Assembly (NCBI RefSeq): GCF_040361435.1
Contig: NZ_APNL01000001.1
Coordinates: forward strand, 265,988-329,987
Length of the DNA: 64,000 nt
Reading direction: 5' to 3'
Source of the DNA: Salinisphaera sp002433465
GTDB taxonomy: Bacteria > Pseudomonadota > Gammaproteobacteria > Nevskiales > Salinisphaeraceae
Each line of letters opens with the position of its first letter. Position 1 is the first letter of the stretch. Position numbers and translations under genes: made by a program. The notes under the pieces are model-generated. The model was given only the letters and a program-made list of their open reading frames with translations, was not told the origin of the DNA and did not search any database. Below are positions 27,592-37,282 of this stretch, in pieces.

Positions 27592-28710
27592 ATGCCCAAT
27601 CTTGCAGCGCTGACGGCGCCTATTACCGAAGAAGATCCCTGCGGCGAGGACATGTCCCTGTCGCCCGAGTTCGACGCAATTGTCGAGGCGCGCCGGGCCG
27701 ACGATCCGAGCCTGGAGCAGGGCGACTGGATCAAGGATCTCAAGGCTGCCGACTGGCCGCGTGTCGATACCCTGTGCACGCAGCTGCTCGCGGACAAGAC
27801 CAAGGACATCCGTGTCTGTGTCTGGTTGACCGAGGCCTGGGCGCATCTGAACGGCTTCTCGGGCATTGCCAGCGGTTATCGCGTGCTTTCGCAGCTGTGC
27901 GCGACTGATTGGGACAGCCTGCATCCGCTACCTGATGAAGAAGACGGTGACCAGGAGGCTCGTATCAACAATCTTGCCCGGTTGTTGCAATTGTCGGTGC
28001 CTCTGATGAAACAGCAGCCGGTAACGTCGTCCGATATCGGTCGATTCAGCCTGGCCGACCTCGAAGGCGCACGACGGGCGGTACAACAGACGCGCGGCAA
28101 CGAGGACGACGCCGAAGAGAATGCCGAGGCTGCGAACCGCCTCGCACAGTTCGAATCCGCACGTCGCGATACCTCGGGCTCGTTCTATGCGGATCTGATC
28201 GAGGACTTGGAAGAGTGCCGCTCTGCCGTGCAGGAACTCGAGAGCACGCTCGATGACAAGCTCGACGGTGATGCCCCCGGTTTTGCCCGCGTTCATGAAA
28301 CGCTCGGCGAAGTCTATTCACTGGTGGAAGGGTTTGCCGACGCAGCGGGCGCCACCCGTCAGCCGGCGAAAAAAGCCGCGCCCGCCGCGTCGCAAACCGA
28401 TGCCGCGCCGGCACAAGCAACGGCTGCGGGCGAGGCGCCCGCGGCGCCGGCGCGAAGCGCTACGCCGACACAGATACAAACACGCGCTCAGGCCCTGTCG
28501 CAGCTGCGGCTCGTGGCCGATTTTTTCCGCCGTACGGAGCCACACAGCCCGGTCGCCTATCTGGCCGACACCGCGGCGAACTGGGGCGAGATGCCGCTGC
28601 ATTCGTGGCTGCGCAACGTCATTCGCGACGAGGGAGAGCTGGCCCACGTCGAGGAATTGCTGGGCCTGTCGCGCATGCGTCGCGGCGAAGATAGCGACTC
28701 GTTCGAATAG
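27592..28710 (+). CDS. tssA: T6SS component TssA (ImpA N-terminal domain)
   Basis: Baseplate/sheath-assembly cap protein of the T6SS. The 372-residue product has the ImpA_N domain with EDPCGEDMSLSPEFDAI, AADWPRVDTLCTQLL, WLTEAWAHLNGFSGIASG and WDSLHPLPDEEDGDQEAR. A Pro/Ala-rich linker follows (about residues 255-300), then a short C-terminal region with SPVAYLADTAANWGEMPLHSWL. It starts the T6SS locus and is convergent with the OmpA-like gene. Confidence 0.93.
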   Translation: MPNLAALTAPITEEDPCGEDMSLSPEFDAIVEARRADDPSLEQGDWIKDLKAADWPRVDTLCTQLLADKTKDIRVCVWLTEAWAHLNGFSGIASGYRVLSQLCATDWDSLHPLPDEEDGDQEARINNLARLLQLSVPLMKQQPVTSSDIGRFSLADLEGARRAVQQTRGNEDDAEENAEAANRLAQFESARRDTSGSFYADLIEDLEECRSAVQELESTLDDKLDGDAPGFARVHETLGEVYSLVEGFADAAGATRQPAKKAAPAASQTDAAPAQATAAGEAPAAPARSATPTQIQTRAQALSQLRLVADFFRRTEPHSPVAYLADTAANWGEMPLHSWLRNVIRDEGELAHVEELLGLSRMRRGEDSDSFE

Positions 28711-28719
28711 CCGGGCATA

Positions 28720-28752
28720 CGCGGCGGCGAGCTCATATAGGCAGCCGCCGCG
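28720..28752. terminator. GC-rich hairpin after tssA
   Basis: CGCGGCGGC and GCCGCCGCG form a perfect 9-bp stem with a 15-nt loop, 9 nt after the tssA stop. There is no T-run, so it is either a weak bidirectional terminator or an mRNA-stabilising hairpin. Confidence 0.4.
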
Positions 28753-28865
28753 CGTTGGCCCGCTGTATTGCGACACCATCGGGCCCGGCGTCCGTGTCGG
28801 GCGATCGCTTGATTGACGCCCCAGCGCTGGCCGGCGGTGGGCCGGCGTTATTCGAGTATCCGTGA

Positions 28866-29714
28866 CTATTCGGCGTCGTTCTTATTATCGGCGTTACGGA
28901 TACGGAACTCGATACGACGATTGCGGGCCCGCCCGGCGGCCGTATCGTTGCTGGCGATCGGCCGCTGCGAGCCCGCACCCAGCGTGATCAGCGATCTTGC
29001 CGGTATGCCCTTGTCGACCAGGGCGGCCTTGACCGCTTCAGCCCGATTGGCGCTAAGTGCGAGGTTGGCCAGGCGCGAGCCGCTGTTGTCGGTATGGCCG
29101 ATGATCTCGACGCGCTTGTTTTTGAGTTTGCGGATGGGGCCCGCCATTTCGTCGACGATCTGGAGCCCCTGCGGCGTCAGTGTGGCACTGCCGCTTTCAA
29201 ATTCGATGGTGCGATTGGCCAGCGCGTCGTCGAGAATTTTCTGCTCCGATGCACCAATCGCCAGGTTGTTCTCGATCGAATAACTGGGGTTGAGCTGGGT
29301 CGCCATCTTGCTGACGATATCCTGGCGCTGGGCCTCGTTGACGACGTCGCCGCTGATCTGGGCGTCATTGCCCTTGATAACGAGCTTGCCGCGCGACACG
29401 TTGCTCAGGTCCGACACCAGCATGCGATCGAGATAGGTTTCCCAGTTGGGTGGGGCGACGACATCGCCGATGGTGACTTCGTCGATGACCCGGTCGTCGC
29501 CGTAGATGGCGCGCAGGCGCTTGAGTACCACCGCCTTGGTGTTTTCGTTGGGGACGACCCCGGTGACCACCACCTGATTGGTTGGCGCGGTACCCGATAC
29601 GCGAGCGCGCGGCGCGTTCGTCTGCGCGTTGTCCGCGTCTTCACCCTGCGTCTGTGCCTGCGCGCCAGCCGCGGCGCTCAGCAGGGCGAGTACCACACAT
29701 AGTTGCTTGATCAT
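28866..29714 (-). CDS. T6SS-linked OmpA-family peptidoglycan-binding protein (TagN-like)
   Basis: 282-residue exported protein. A signal peptide (residues about 1-20, ending GAQA) is followed by a BON-like region (VVVTGVVPNENTKAVVLKRLRAIYGDD) and a C-terminal OmpA domain with the peptidoglycan-contact motif IIGHTDNSGSRLANLALSANRAEAV and RNRRIEFRI. It probably anchors the secretion apparatus to the cell wall. It is the last gene of a minus-strand operon, 3 bp after tagF. Acinetobacter T6SS loci carry a comparable tagN next to tagF; orthology is inferred from position and domain only. Confidence 0.82.
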   Translation of the reverse strand: MIKQLCVVLALLSAAAGAQAQTQGEDADNAQTNAPRARVSGTAPTNQVVVTGVVPNENTKAVVLKRLRAIYGDDRVIDEVTIGDVVAPPNWETYLDRMLVSDLSNVSRGKLVIKGNDAQISGDVVNEAQRQDIVSKMATQLNPSYSIENNLAIGASEQKILDDALANRTIEFESGSATLTPQGLQIVDEMAGPIRKLKNKRVEIIGHTDNSGSRLANLALSANRAEAVKAALVDKGIPARSLITLGAGSQRPIASNDTAAGRARNRRIEFRIRNADNKNDAE

Positions 29715-29717
29715 GGC

Positions 29718-30701
29718 CTAATCCCCGAGAAAGACGTCGCGATAGATGGAGCGCGCGCTGCGCATTGTCACATCCGGCTGGGCGAGATAGTTGGCCAGCT
29801 TCTGCAGGCCGTAATCCGAGCGGGTTTGCGCTTCCACCCAGTCCGGATCGTCGAGGGTGATGTTCTGTTGGGCGCCGGTTTCCGGGTCCAGCGCGGAATG
29901 CAGCGTAATTTCAGGCGCGCCGTTGAAGCCGAGCAGCATCCGCGCCTTCGTCTCGACGGCGTGGATGAATACCGAGAGTTCGAACTCCGCACGCGCGAGA
30001 AACGGGGTGATCAGGTCGAGCCAGAGCGCGGCGACCGGGTAGCGATAGACCGGGTCGTCGGGCAGCGGCAGCGCCAGCCCCTTGTCCAGCCGCGAGGCGC
30101 CACTGGCCATGACCGGCTGTAATAGCAGGCCGAGCGCCGGCAGCAGGTTCCTGAGATCCACCGGATGCCCCGAATCGCGCAAGGCGCCTTCCAGGCCACC
30201 CAGCGTCTGGATCTCGAGAAAGTCCTTCATGTGGGCGTCGTAGGCGCGGGCGTCGGTTTCGACTTCGACCTCGATATCGCCATAGGTGCCCAGCAGTGCG
30301 CTGCAGTCGGTGCTGCTGACGAGCTCGTTCGTCAGACTTTGCATGCGTGCCCAAAGCCGGCTCAGTGCCAGCGGGCTGCGCGCGGCAAAGGCAAGCGGCT
30401 GCTCGACCTGCAGGGTGCTCGCGGTCAGAAACGGGAACCGCCGACCGGACTGGTCCCGGCTGTTGACGACATGGCCGGCCACGGCCAGGCGACGACGCGA
30501 CCCCAGAAACGCGAAATGCAGCGGTGCGGCGGCATCGTAGGTGGTTTTCCAGTGCGGATCGCTCGACACACGTTCCATCGTGCCGTCCAGCCAGCCGTCG
30601 AGGGTCGACAACAGGCGATGGTTTTCACCGGATTTGATGAAGTCGCCGCGCGAGGGCACTTTGCCGAAGTAGGCGACACGGGTGGCTGTAATCTTGCTCA
30701 T
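29718..30701 (-). CDS. tagF: T6SS accessory protein TagF (ImpM/SciT family)
   Basis: TagF acts as a post-translational repressor of T6SS assembly in Pseudomonas. The 327-residue product begins with the family signature VAYFGKVPSRGDFIKSG and includes GRRFPFLTAS. It lacks an obvious phosphatase (PppA) fusion. Its start overlaps the tssM stop by 4 bp (ATGA), so the two are translationally coupled. Confidence 0.92.
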   Translation of the reverse strand: MSKITATRVAYFGKVPSRGDFIKSGENHRLLSTLDGWLDGTMERVSSDPHWKTTYDAAAPLHFAFLGSRRRLAVAGHVVNSRDQSGRRFPFLTASTLQVEQPLAFAARSPLALSRLWARMQSLTNELVSSTDCSALLGTYGDIEVEVETDARAYDAHMKDFLEIQTLGGLEGALRDSGHPVDLRNLLPALGLLLQPVMASGASRLDKGLALPLPDDPVYRYPVAALWLDLITPFLARAEFELSVFIHAVETKARMLLGFNGAPEITLHSALDPETGAQQNITLDDPDWVEAQTRSDYGLQKLANYLAQPDVTMRSARSIYRDVFLGD

Positions 30702-33700
30702 GGGCTGTCCTGCACCGCAGCAGACGTGGTCGCCGGGGCGGTTTCGCTAGGAGTGGCATCCGCTTCGGCCGAGTTGGCAGCCGGCGTTGTTTCTTCGCTG
30801 TCGTCGTCGGCGGCCGGCATGGCGGTGGACTCGCTGTCCGCGCCCACGATGGTATCCGGCAGGCGTAATGCAGCAATGCCCTTGTTCTGCCGGCCGCTTT
30901 GCGGATTGCTGATGATGCGGAGGTTGACCGCAACCACGAGGTTGCCCTTCGACCAGGACAACCTGAATATGTTGTCGCCTTTGCGTTCCCGCGCGGCCGA
31001 CTTGATCATCTTCTGCAGGCCGAATCGACCCGGGAAGTTGATCAACTCCACGCTCTGGCCGTCGAAGGTCGTGGCTTCAACGCGCACGCCCGGCGTTCCC
31101 TCCGGATTGGGCCAGACAAAGTTCGCCCACTGGGGCGGCGTATTGCGGTATTTCAAACGCTGCCCGTCGAGCACGATCGAATATTCGCGTACGCCGGGCG
31201 CCGGCAATGGTTGAATCTGGAACACCGTCTGCTGCACGGCGCTACCGCCGTCCGCGGGCTGCGGCATACCCTGAGCGCCGAGTGGCGAAACCCACTGCGA
31301 AAAATTCTGGGTGAACGCCGGCGTCAGGCTCAGCCCGATATCGGCCCAGGTGCGTGGCGTCAGCGTGTTGCCACGGCGAATCACCAGCGTCTTGAGGTTT
31401 TCATCGGCAAACTTCGCGATGGCGCCGTCCGGCCCGAATACCTGGGCGATTTCGCCGCCGGAGGCTTCGACCGTGGCATCGGACGTGAACGGATACTTCG
31501 GCGCCAGTGTTTCGCGGTACGTATCGTAAACGCGGGCCTGCCACTGGCGGTTGACTTCGTCCTGAGCCGGGTCCACGACGGCGGCATAGGCCTGCACAAG
31601 CGGACGTACCAGCAGCGGGCGTATGGTGGCGCGTTGTTGCTCGGGAATCGCCGGCAGCATCTGATTCTCGACGTACTGCAGGGCAGATGCCAGTTCCGAG
31701 CCTTCACCCTTGAGGGTCTGCACCATGAGCTCGGTGCTGCCCGGACCCATATCGCCTTCGTTTGCGATCTGGTTGAAGCGCGTGCGTACCTTCGACAGGG
31801 CATCGATATAACTGCTGAGCAGGGATTCGTTGGAATCGCGCTTTTTCACCAGCTGTGCGATACCGGAAAACTCGGCGCCGACCGCGCCGAGCTTGGGCCC
31901 GGCGCCCGTCGAACCGCTGTCGTCGGATTCGATATTTCCCAGATCCGCGCTGTCGACGTAGTAGGCCGCGCGGTTGGCCTGATGCGGCGTGCGCCGCAGT
32001 ATCACGCGTTTGAACCAGTCGACGATACCGCCTTGCACGGCTTCGGCCTGTTCGTCGTCGACCACGGGGCTCTTGTTGTCCCAGGCGGTCTGTAGATAGA
32101 TCGCGCCGAGCATGCGACGCAACGGCGAGGCCGAGGGGTCGCCCAGTCGATTGAGCTTCTCCGCAGCCTGCTCGAAGCTGTCGAAGCTGTTGACGGTCAG
32201 CCCCTGAATGAACTTGCGCCATTCCTCGACGTATTCCGCCTTGTATTTGTCGATCAGGCTTTTTTCGATCTCCTGCGGGCTGCCTTGCAGAGTCAGGTCG
32301 TTGCTCTGGCTGGTGCGCAACACCCAGTCTTCACTCTGGAGCTCCTGGGTTGCCGCGTTCTCGAACGCGCCCTTGATGAACTGCTCCCATGCCTGGCGCG
32401 AGAACGTACCCGATACCGCATAGCTGCCTTCGATGATCGAGCCCGAATCGGTCTCTGCCTGTTCCGCATCGCCACTGCTCTGGTCGCCGAGAATGCCCGC
32501 GACCGTCACCGGCGGGAACCGTGTCGATGCCCGCGCCTTGATGTCCGCATACACGCGTTCGCGCGCGGGCAGGCCGGCCATCACGCTACGCAGTTCCTCG
32601 CGCGTGTCGGCGGCAAGGCTCAAGCGGTTTTCGATCATGGGCCAGTCGGGGGCGCTGACATGGCCGAGGTAGAACGAGATCACCTCTTCGGCATCGCGAA
32701 TCATCTGTTCGCGGGGCATGCCGCCTCGATTGGCTTCCAGCCAGCCGCGCCAGAAGCGGGTGAGCTGGTCGTAGAGGTGCTTGGTGTCGACGCGCGATTT
32801 GTCGCCGAGCATGAGGTAGGTCTTGAGCGCGTTGTACGCGTCCTTGACATCGGTCGGATCGGCGCGCTCGTAGGTGCCGCTGCTTGCACCGGTTGCATCG
32901 GCCGCGGCCCGCGGGCTGCTCTCATCAAGCTGATCGGCGTTCTGGTTGACCTGGACCAGGAACGCTTCCAGCTTTTCCTTGACCGGGTCGAGCAAGAGCG
33001 CGCGTGTACCCTTGAAGTACTCGCTGCGCAGTTTGTCGAGCATGGCGTCGCCGTGATACAGGCCCAGCCCGAGCGACCACGGACGATCGTTCTGGTAGCT
33101 CTCGAGCTGATCGATGCGCTGCTCGAGGATATTGAGTGCCTCGAAACGCGAGGCCAGATCCAGCTGGCCGTTCTGTACGGCCACCGCCTGCTGCAGATCG
33201 TTGTTGACCTCGGCCAGCAGCTGTTGATTGCCGAAGTACGACCATGTCCAGCCGGCGAAACACAGGCCTAGAATCGCCACCGCGCTGAAGAACACCGCAT
33301 AGCGGAAACGGTTCTTGGCCGGGCTGGTGTACTGACGCACCAGCCGGCTGTCGGCGAAGATCACGCGTCGAAACAGATCCGACAGGAAGAACCCGCTGGC
33401 CGCCTTGCCGACCGCTGGTTTCTGCTCGGCGGCCTGCAGACCGAAGCGCTGCGCCACGCGTTCGCTCGAGTGCTCGACGGGCTGTCCTTCCTGAAGGGCA
33501 CTCGTGAAGTAGAAGCCGCGAAACACGGGGTTGAACTGGTACGGATTCTCTTCGAAAAGCGTGTTGATGAAGGCACCGATCGCGGGCTTGATCGAGGCGA
33601 ACTCCAACGGAAACGTGAATACTCCCGGGGCCATCGGCTGGCCACGGTTCATCGACATCTGGGCGAGGCTCATCTCCTTGAGGCCGCGATAGAGTTCGTC

Positions 33701-34612
33701 GAAACGCTCGTCGAACAGCGCCACGGCGTTGCGGTTGCTCTCGATATCGTAGGGCAGGGTCACGCCCCACACCCGCTCACGTTCGCCGGTGTCGGCCTCG
33801 GCGAAGAAGTCGTTGAAGCCCGCGATCAGGTCGGCCTTGGTAAACAGCACATAGACCGGCGCGAAGATCTCCAAGCGTTCGGTGAGTTCCTGAACGCGCT
33901 GGCGCAGCTGCTTGGCAAGGTTGATCGCGAACTCGGGGCCGCGCTCGGTCAGGTCCAGGACGTTAACCGCGATGATGATGCCGTTGAGCGGTGCCTTGGG
34001 ACGGTAGCGCTTGAGCAGGTCGACGAAGCCCAGCCATTCGCTGCGATCCTCTTCATGAACCGAAAAGCGCCCGGCGGTATCGAGCAGGATGCCCTCGGTG
34101 GTGAAGAACCAGTCGCAGTTGCGGGTCCCGCCGACACCGTGGATGACCTTGCCCGATTCCTCTTCGAGCGGGAATTGCAGCCCGGAGTTGATGATCGCGG
34201 TGCTCTTGCCGGCGGCCGGATTGCCGATCACCATGTACCAGGGCAGCTCATAGAGAGCGGCACGGCCGGATGTATGGCCGATCTTGGAGGACTTGATGGT
34301 CTTGATCGCCGACTGCAGGCGATCACGCAGCGCGGCAATCTCTTCGCGTTTTTTGCCGCTGGAATTGCTGACCGCCTTGTCGGCGTCCTTTTCCAGCATG
34401 TCGCCGAATTCGTTCGCGGCCTTTTTCGACTTGTGACGACGCCACAACCAGATCGTGCCCCAGACCAGCAGCCCTATGATGATCAGGGACTCGATCAGAA
34501 GAGCCGCGGTACGCCAGGAATCGGCCACGAGCAGCACGAATATGGCCAGGGCAGCAATGCCGATCCCGATCAGGGTGCGCGGGTCTGTAAAGAATCGTTT
34601 AACGCGTGCCAT
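30698..34612 (-). CDS. tssM: T6SS inner-membrane protein TssM (IcmF)
   Basis: Large core subunit of the T6SS membrane complex that spans to the outer-membrane lipoprotein TssJ. The 1304-residue product has two N-terminal membrane helices (about 13-31 and 38-57), a cytoplasmic NTPase-like domain with intact Walker A GNPAAGKS (130-137), a third helix near 436-458 and a long periplasmic domain ending in a C2-like region. A Ser/Ala/Thr/Glu-rich tail of about 50 residues follows. It is preceded by a 499-residue membrane protein gene (30-bp gap) and overlaps tagF. Confidence 0.95.
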   Translation of the reverse strand: MARVKRFFTDPRTLIGIGIAALAIFVLLVADSWRTAALLIESLIIIGLLVWGTIWLWRRHKSKKAANEFGDMLEKDADKAVSNSSGKKREEIAALRDRLQSAIKTIKSSKIGHTSGRAALYELPWYMVIGNPAAGKSTAIINSGLQFPLEEESGKVIHGVGGTRNCDWFFTTEGILLDTAGRFSVHEEDRSEWLGFVDLLKRYRPKAPLNGIIIAVNVLDLTERGPEFAINLAKQLRQRVQELTERLEIFAPVYVLFTKADLIAGFNDFFAEADTGERERVWGVTLPYDIESNRNAVALFDERFDELYRGLKEMSLAQMSMNRGQPMAPGVFTFPLEFASIKPAIGAFINTLFEENPYQFNPVFRGFYFTSALQEGQPVEHSSERVAQRFGLQAAEQKPAVGKAASGFFLSDLFRRVIFADSRLVRQYTSPAKNRFRYAVFFSAVAILGLCFAGWTWSYFGNQQLLAEVNNDLQQAVAVQNGQLDLASRFEALNILEQRIDQLESYQNDRPWSLGLGLYHGDAMLDKLRSEYFKGTRALLLDPVKEKLEAFLVQVNQNADQLDESSPRAAADATGASSGTYERADPTDVKDAYNALKTYLMLGDKSRVDTKHLYDQLTRFWRGWLEANRGGMPREQMIRDAEEVISFYLGHVSAPDWPMIENRLSLAADTREELRSVMAGLPARERVYADIKARASTRFPPVTVAGILGDQSSGDAEQAETDSGSIIEGSYAVSGTFSRQAWEQFIKGAFENAATQELQSEDWVLRTSQSNDLTLQGSPQEIEKSLIDKYKAEYVEEWRKFIQGLTVNSFDSFEQAAEKLNRLGDPSASPLRRMLGAIYLQTAWDNKSPVVDDEQAEAVQGGIVDWFKRVILRRTPHQANRAAYYVDSADLGNIESDDSGSTGAGPKLGAVGAEFSGIAQLVKKRDSNESLLSSYIDALSKVRTRFNQIANEGDMGPGSTELMVQTLKGEGSELASALQYVENQMLPAIPEQQRATIRPLLVRPLVQAYAAVVDPAQDEVNRQWQARVYDTYRETLAPKYPFTSDATVEASGGEIAQVFGPDGAIAKFADENLKTLVIRRGNTLTPRTWADIGLSLTPAFTQNFSQWVSPLGAQGMPQPADGGSAVQQTVFQIQPLPAPGVREYSIVLDGQRLKYRNTPPQWANFVWPNPEGTPGVRVEATTFDGQSVELINFPGRFGLQKMIKSAARERKGDNIFRLSWSKGNLVVAVNLRIISNPQSGRQNKGIAALRLPDTIVGADSESTAMPAADDDSEETTPAANSAEADATPSETAPATTSAAVQDSP

Positions 34613-34642
34613 GGGCTGTGCTCGAAAACGTTAGAAAGAAGG

Positions 34643-36142
34643 TCATGCCGCGGTCGCGGCGGGTTCGGAGTCGTCGCGGTCGGATTCCGGCCCGGCGGGC
34701 GGCTGTAGTACCGCGGCGGCGCGCTGTAGGGGGTGCGATAAACTGATGGCCAGCACCGGCCGGCCCGTGTTTCGTACCGCACTATGGCTTAGCGCGAGGG
34801 CCGCTAGCGTGCCGACGAAGCCGAGATCGCCGCAGGCCGTGCCGATATTCGGGCACTCGGCGGTCGGGTCGAGGTGGTCGAGTTTGTCGCCGATCAACTG
34901 TGCGCGTTCTCGGCCCTGTGTGGCGTCGATACCGGCGTCACTGATAACAAAGCCGATATCCTCGGCCGCGCAGCGTGCGTTGGCGAGCGCTTTGGTGCCC
35001 AACCGACCCAGCAATGTCTGATCCTCGCTGCGGCGGGATTTATCGCCCGCACGCGTCTTCCGGTCGCCCATGGCGGCACGATGCACCCGGGCATAGTCGG
35101 CAGACGCCATATCGGCAAGCATCGGGTGAGTCACAACCACCACGCCTGCGGCGCCTTCGGCCGGCACCATACCGCCCGGATTGGACTGGCTGAACAGCCG
35201 GCCTTCACCGTCAAGCCGGGCGATCTCGGTGTCGCCGATGAGCGAGTCGCAGGCCAGAATCACGCAGAGGCTATTCCGATCTTCGTTATGGGCCGCAAGG
35301 GCGAGATCGTTGAGGTCGCCAAAGCCCGGCGCGCCAGCGCGCTGGATCGCGTGTTTGGCGACCACGGTCAGCTCGGGATGCAACAGCTGTGCTTCGGCGT
35401 GTTCACGAAACCAGGTGCTGGCCAATTCGCGATGCGCGACAGACCAGTGTGCGGGCAGCAGCAGGCGCATATGCAGTGGGGGCGGGTTCGCGGCCTCGCG
35501 GTCCGGCGAGTCGTGGGGCGGCTCGCCGTCGGCATGCGCCTGCAGTTCGGCAAAAAGCTGTGCCAGCTGGCCTGCCAGCAGATCGTCGAGCACGTCACGT
35601 CCCATGGCCAGGGCCCGCATTTGTTCGGGCGACCAGCGCAGAGGCGTGTCGTTGTGCTGGTCGGGCAAGGCGAGCGCTTGTTCGAGTCCCTCGTCGGTGA
35701 TGTCTTCTACACGCGTCGCAAACACCGGGAAGCCTTGGTCATCCACGAGGGCATCATCCAGGCCCGGGCGTGTCTTGCCCTCGGCCAGCACGGCCAGCGC
35801 ATCTTCGCCGCTACTGCCCACGGGCAGTCGCAACGCGCTGTCGAGCAAGCAGAGATACAGTTCATCTTCGGGACGGGAAGCTTCGGCCGGCGTGTCGCCG
35901 CCGCCGTTGGCATCCGTGCTGGCGACCTCGGCGTCCGTATCGTTGTTTCTAACGCGCTTCAACAACGCTTTCCCACCGAAGAAAACGGCGATCACCGCGA
36001 TCGGCATCCCGACCAGGTACAGCGCGAGTTCGGCGCCGGTCGGGTCCGTGCCGGTGACGCGCCAGTAGCCAATCACCAACAGCCAGATCGCCAGGAAGAC
36101 CAGCGCGAGTAACAACAGCCCCTTTAAAACCTTGCGTAACAT
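34643..36142 (-). CDS. T6SS-linked membrane protein of unknown function
   Basis: 499 residues with two N-terminal membrane helices (about 6-27 and 40-58), then a mostly soluble domain. I do not recognise the family with confidence. The C-terminal third (TACGDLGFVGTLAALALSHSAVRNTGRP to HPLQRAAAVL) resembles the C-terminal half of thiolase-fold ketosynthases in its Gly/Ala pattern, and VVVTHPMLAD and CVILACDSLIGD fit the alternating strands of such a fold. No catalytic Cys-His-His set is evident, so a structural role is more likely. It starts the operon with tssM, tagF and the OmpA-like gene, so a role in the membrane complex is the natural inference. Confidence 0.75.
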   Translation of the reverse strand: MLRKVLKGLLLLALVFLAIWLLVIGYWRVTGTDPTGAELALYLVGMPIAVIAVFFGGKALLKRVRNNDTDAEVASTDANGGGDTPAEASRPEDELYLCLLDSALRLPVGSSGEDALAVLAEGKTRPGLDDALVDDQGFPVFATRVEDITDEGLEQALALPDQHNDTPLRWSPEQMRALAMGRDVLDDLLAGQLAQLFAELQAHADGEPPHDSPDREAANPPPLHMRLLLPAHWSVAHRELASTWFREHAEAQLLHPELTVVAKHAIQRAGAPGFGDLNDLALAAHNEDRNSLCVILACDSLIGDTEIARLDGEGRLFSQSNPGGMVPAEGAAGVVVVTHPMLADMASADYARVHRAAMGDRKTRAGDKSRRSEDQTLLGRLGTKALANARCAAEDIGFVISDAGIDATQGRERAQLIGDKLDHLDPTAECPNIGTACGDLGFVGTLAALALSHSAVRNTGRPVLAISLSHPLQRAAAVLQPPAGPESDRDDSEPAATAA

Positions 36143-36393
36143 CGTTGCGCGCTTTTCCCCCGGAATATCGCGTATCGGGCGACGTGCCTCGAACAGCCCG
36201 TCGCCGGGTTCAACCGCCCCTGGTTTTCAATAACAATAGCTTATGGGCCCCTTAAAACCTATCTGACAGAGCGGCAAAGCCGTGGTCAGGCGTTATCGTG
36301 TCTTGTTGTGATGACGATCATTATGGTCACTGAAGCCGGGCCGTCGGCCGTGCCGTAGACGGCTCAGGCCGGATACCGCGCTGGCGACCGTGC

Positions 36394-37140
36394 TCACTCC
36401 TTCTTGTCGATGCGTTGTAGCAGCAGCTGCAGAATCGCAACGTCCGGATCATCGTTGGAGACGTTCGAGGGCCTGCGACTGCTACTGCTCGGCAGCGCAG
36501 GCTCGGACAGCTGGAGCGAGTCCGCGAGCAAAGCGGTGGGGTAATCGTCGCCGATGCTGCCGTGAATGTCGTTCTTCGTATCGGATTCCGAGGCCGCCGA
36601 TAGCGTAGCGGCCTCCGATGCATGCGCTTCGGTGGCTGCCTCGCCGTTCGGCGACAACATGTTCATCGAGTCGGCAAACCCCGGGCTCGCGGCACGTCCT
36701 TGAGTAATCACGGCCGTTTTAGTCGGCTGGCTGCCTGCTTTTTCTTTCGCCGCCGGGCGCTGGCTGGGCGCGGAGCTGCCAGTCTTTGCGACTGCTGCGC
36801 CGCTCGCGCCTGTGGAACCGGCGGCAGAGGTCACAGGTTGACGACTGGCCATGTCGTCCCCGGGCGCATCCGAGACGAACATGAGCTGATACACCGTCAG
36901 CAGGGTGCAACCGATCAATATCCCAAGCCCAAGCCAACGCAGATGCGTCAACGCCGACGGCTTGCCGGTGGCTGGCTCCATGCGCGCCAGGAAGCCGCCG
37001 TATCGCGCGTGATCCGGATCATCGGCATTATGGTCGCCGAGCAGGCTGTATGGCATCTGTACAGGCACGTATCGTCCTTGCGTAAGATGGCGATAGCTGC
37101 ATAGTGCCAAATAATCGAGAAATTTGTCACCCAAGCTCAT
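36394..37140 (-). CDS. Single-pass membrane protein, T6SS-linked, unknown function
   Basis: 248-residue protein with a cytoplasmic N-terminus of about 65 residues (MSLGDKFLDYLALCSYRHL...), one membrane helix (WLGLGILIGCTLLTVYQLMFV, roughly 69-89) and a low-complexity Ser/Ala/Gly/Lys tail with no cysteines after the helix. I recognise no family. It lies between the 499-residue gene (251-bp gap) and the divergent M15 peptidase gene, inside the T6SS locus. No clear Shine-Dalgarno precedes the ATG. Confidence 0.6.
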   Translation of the reverse strand: MSLGDKFLDYLALCSYRHLTQGRYVPVQMPYSLLGDHNADDPDHARYGGFLARMEPATGKPSALTHLRWLGLGILIGCTLLTVYQLMFVSDAPGDDMASRQPVTSAAGSTGASGAAVAKTGSSAPSQRPAAKEKAGSQPTKTAVITQGRAASPGFADSMNMLSPNGEAATEAHASEAATLSAASESDTKNDIHGSIGDDYPTALLADSLQLSEPALPSSSSRRPSNVSNDDPDVAILQLLLQRIDKKE

Positions 37141-37282
37141 GGCGTGCTCGCCTAGGTGCCGGCCGCACTGTATGCACTTTTGCTATCGACGGCGGTAAGG
37201 CTGGCGAGCGGTAATAAGCGGTTCCACGAGTAAAAGTCGGCCAGTTGAGTGTGTCCAAGACGGAAACGGTACGAAATCTGAC

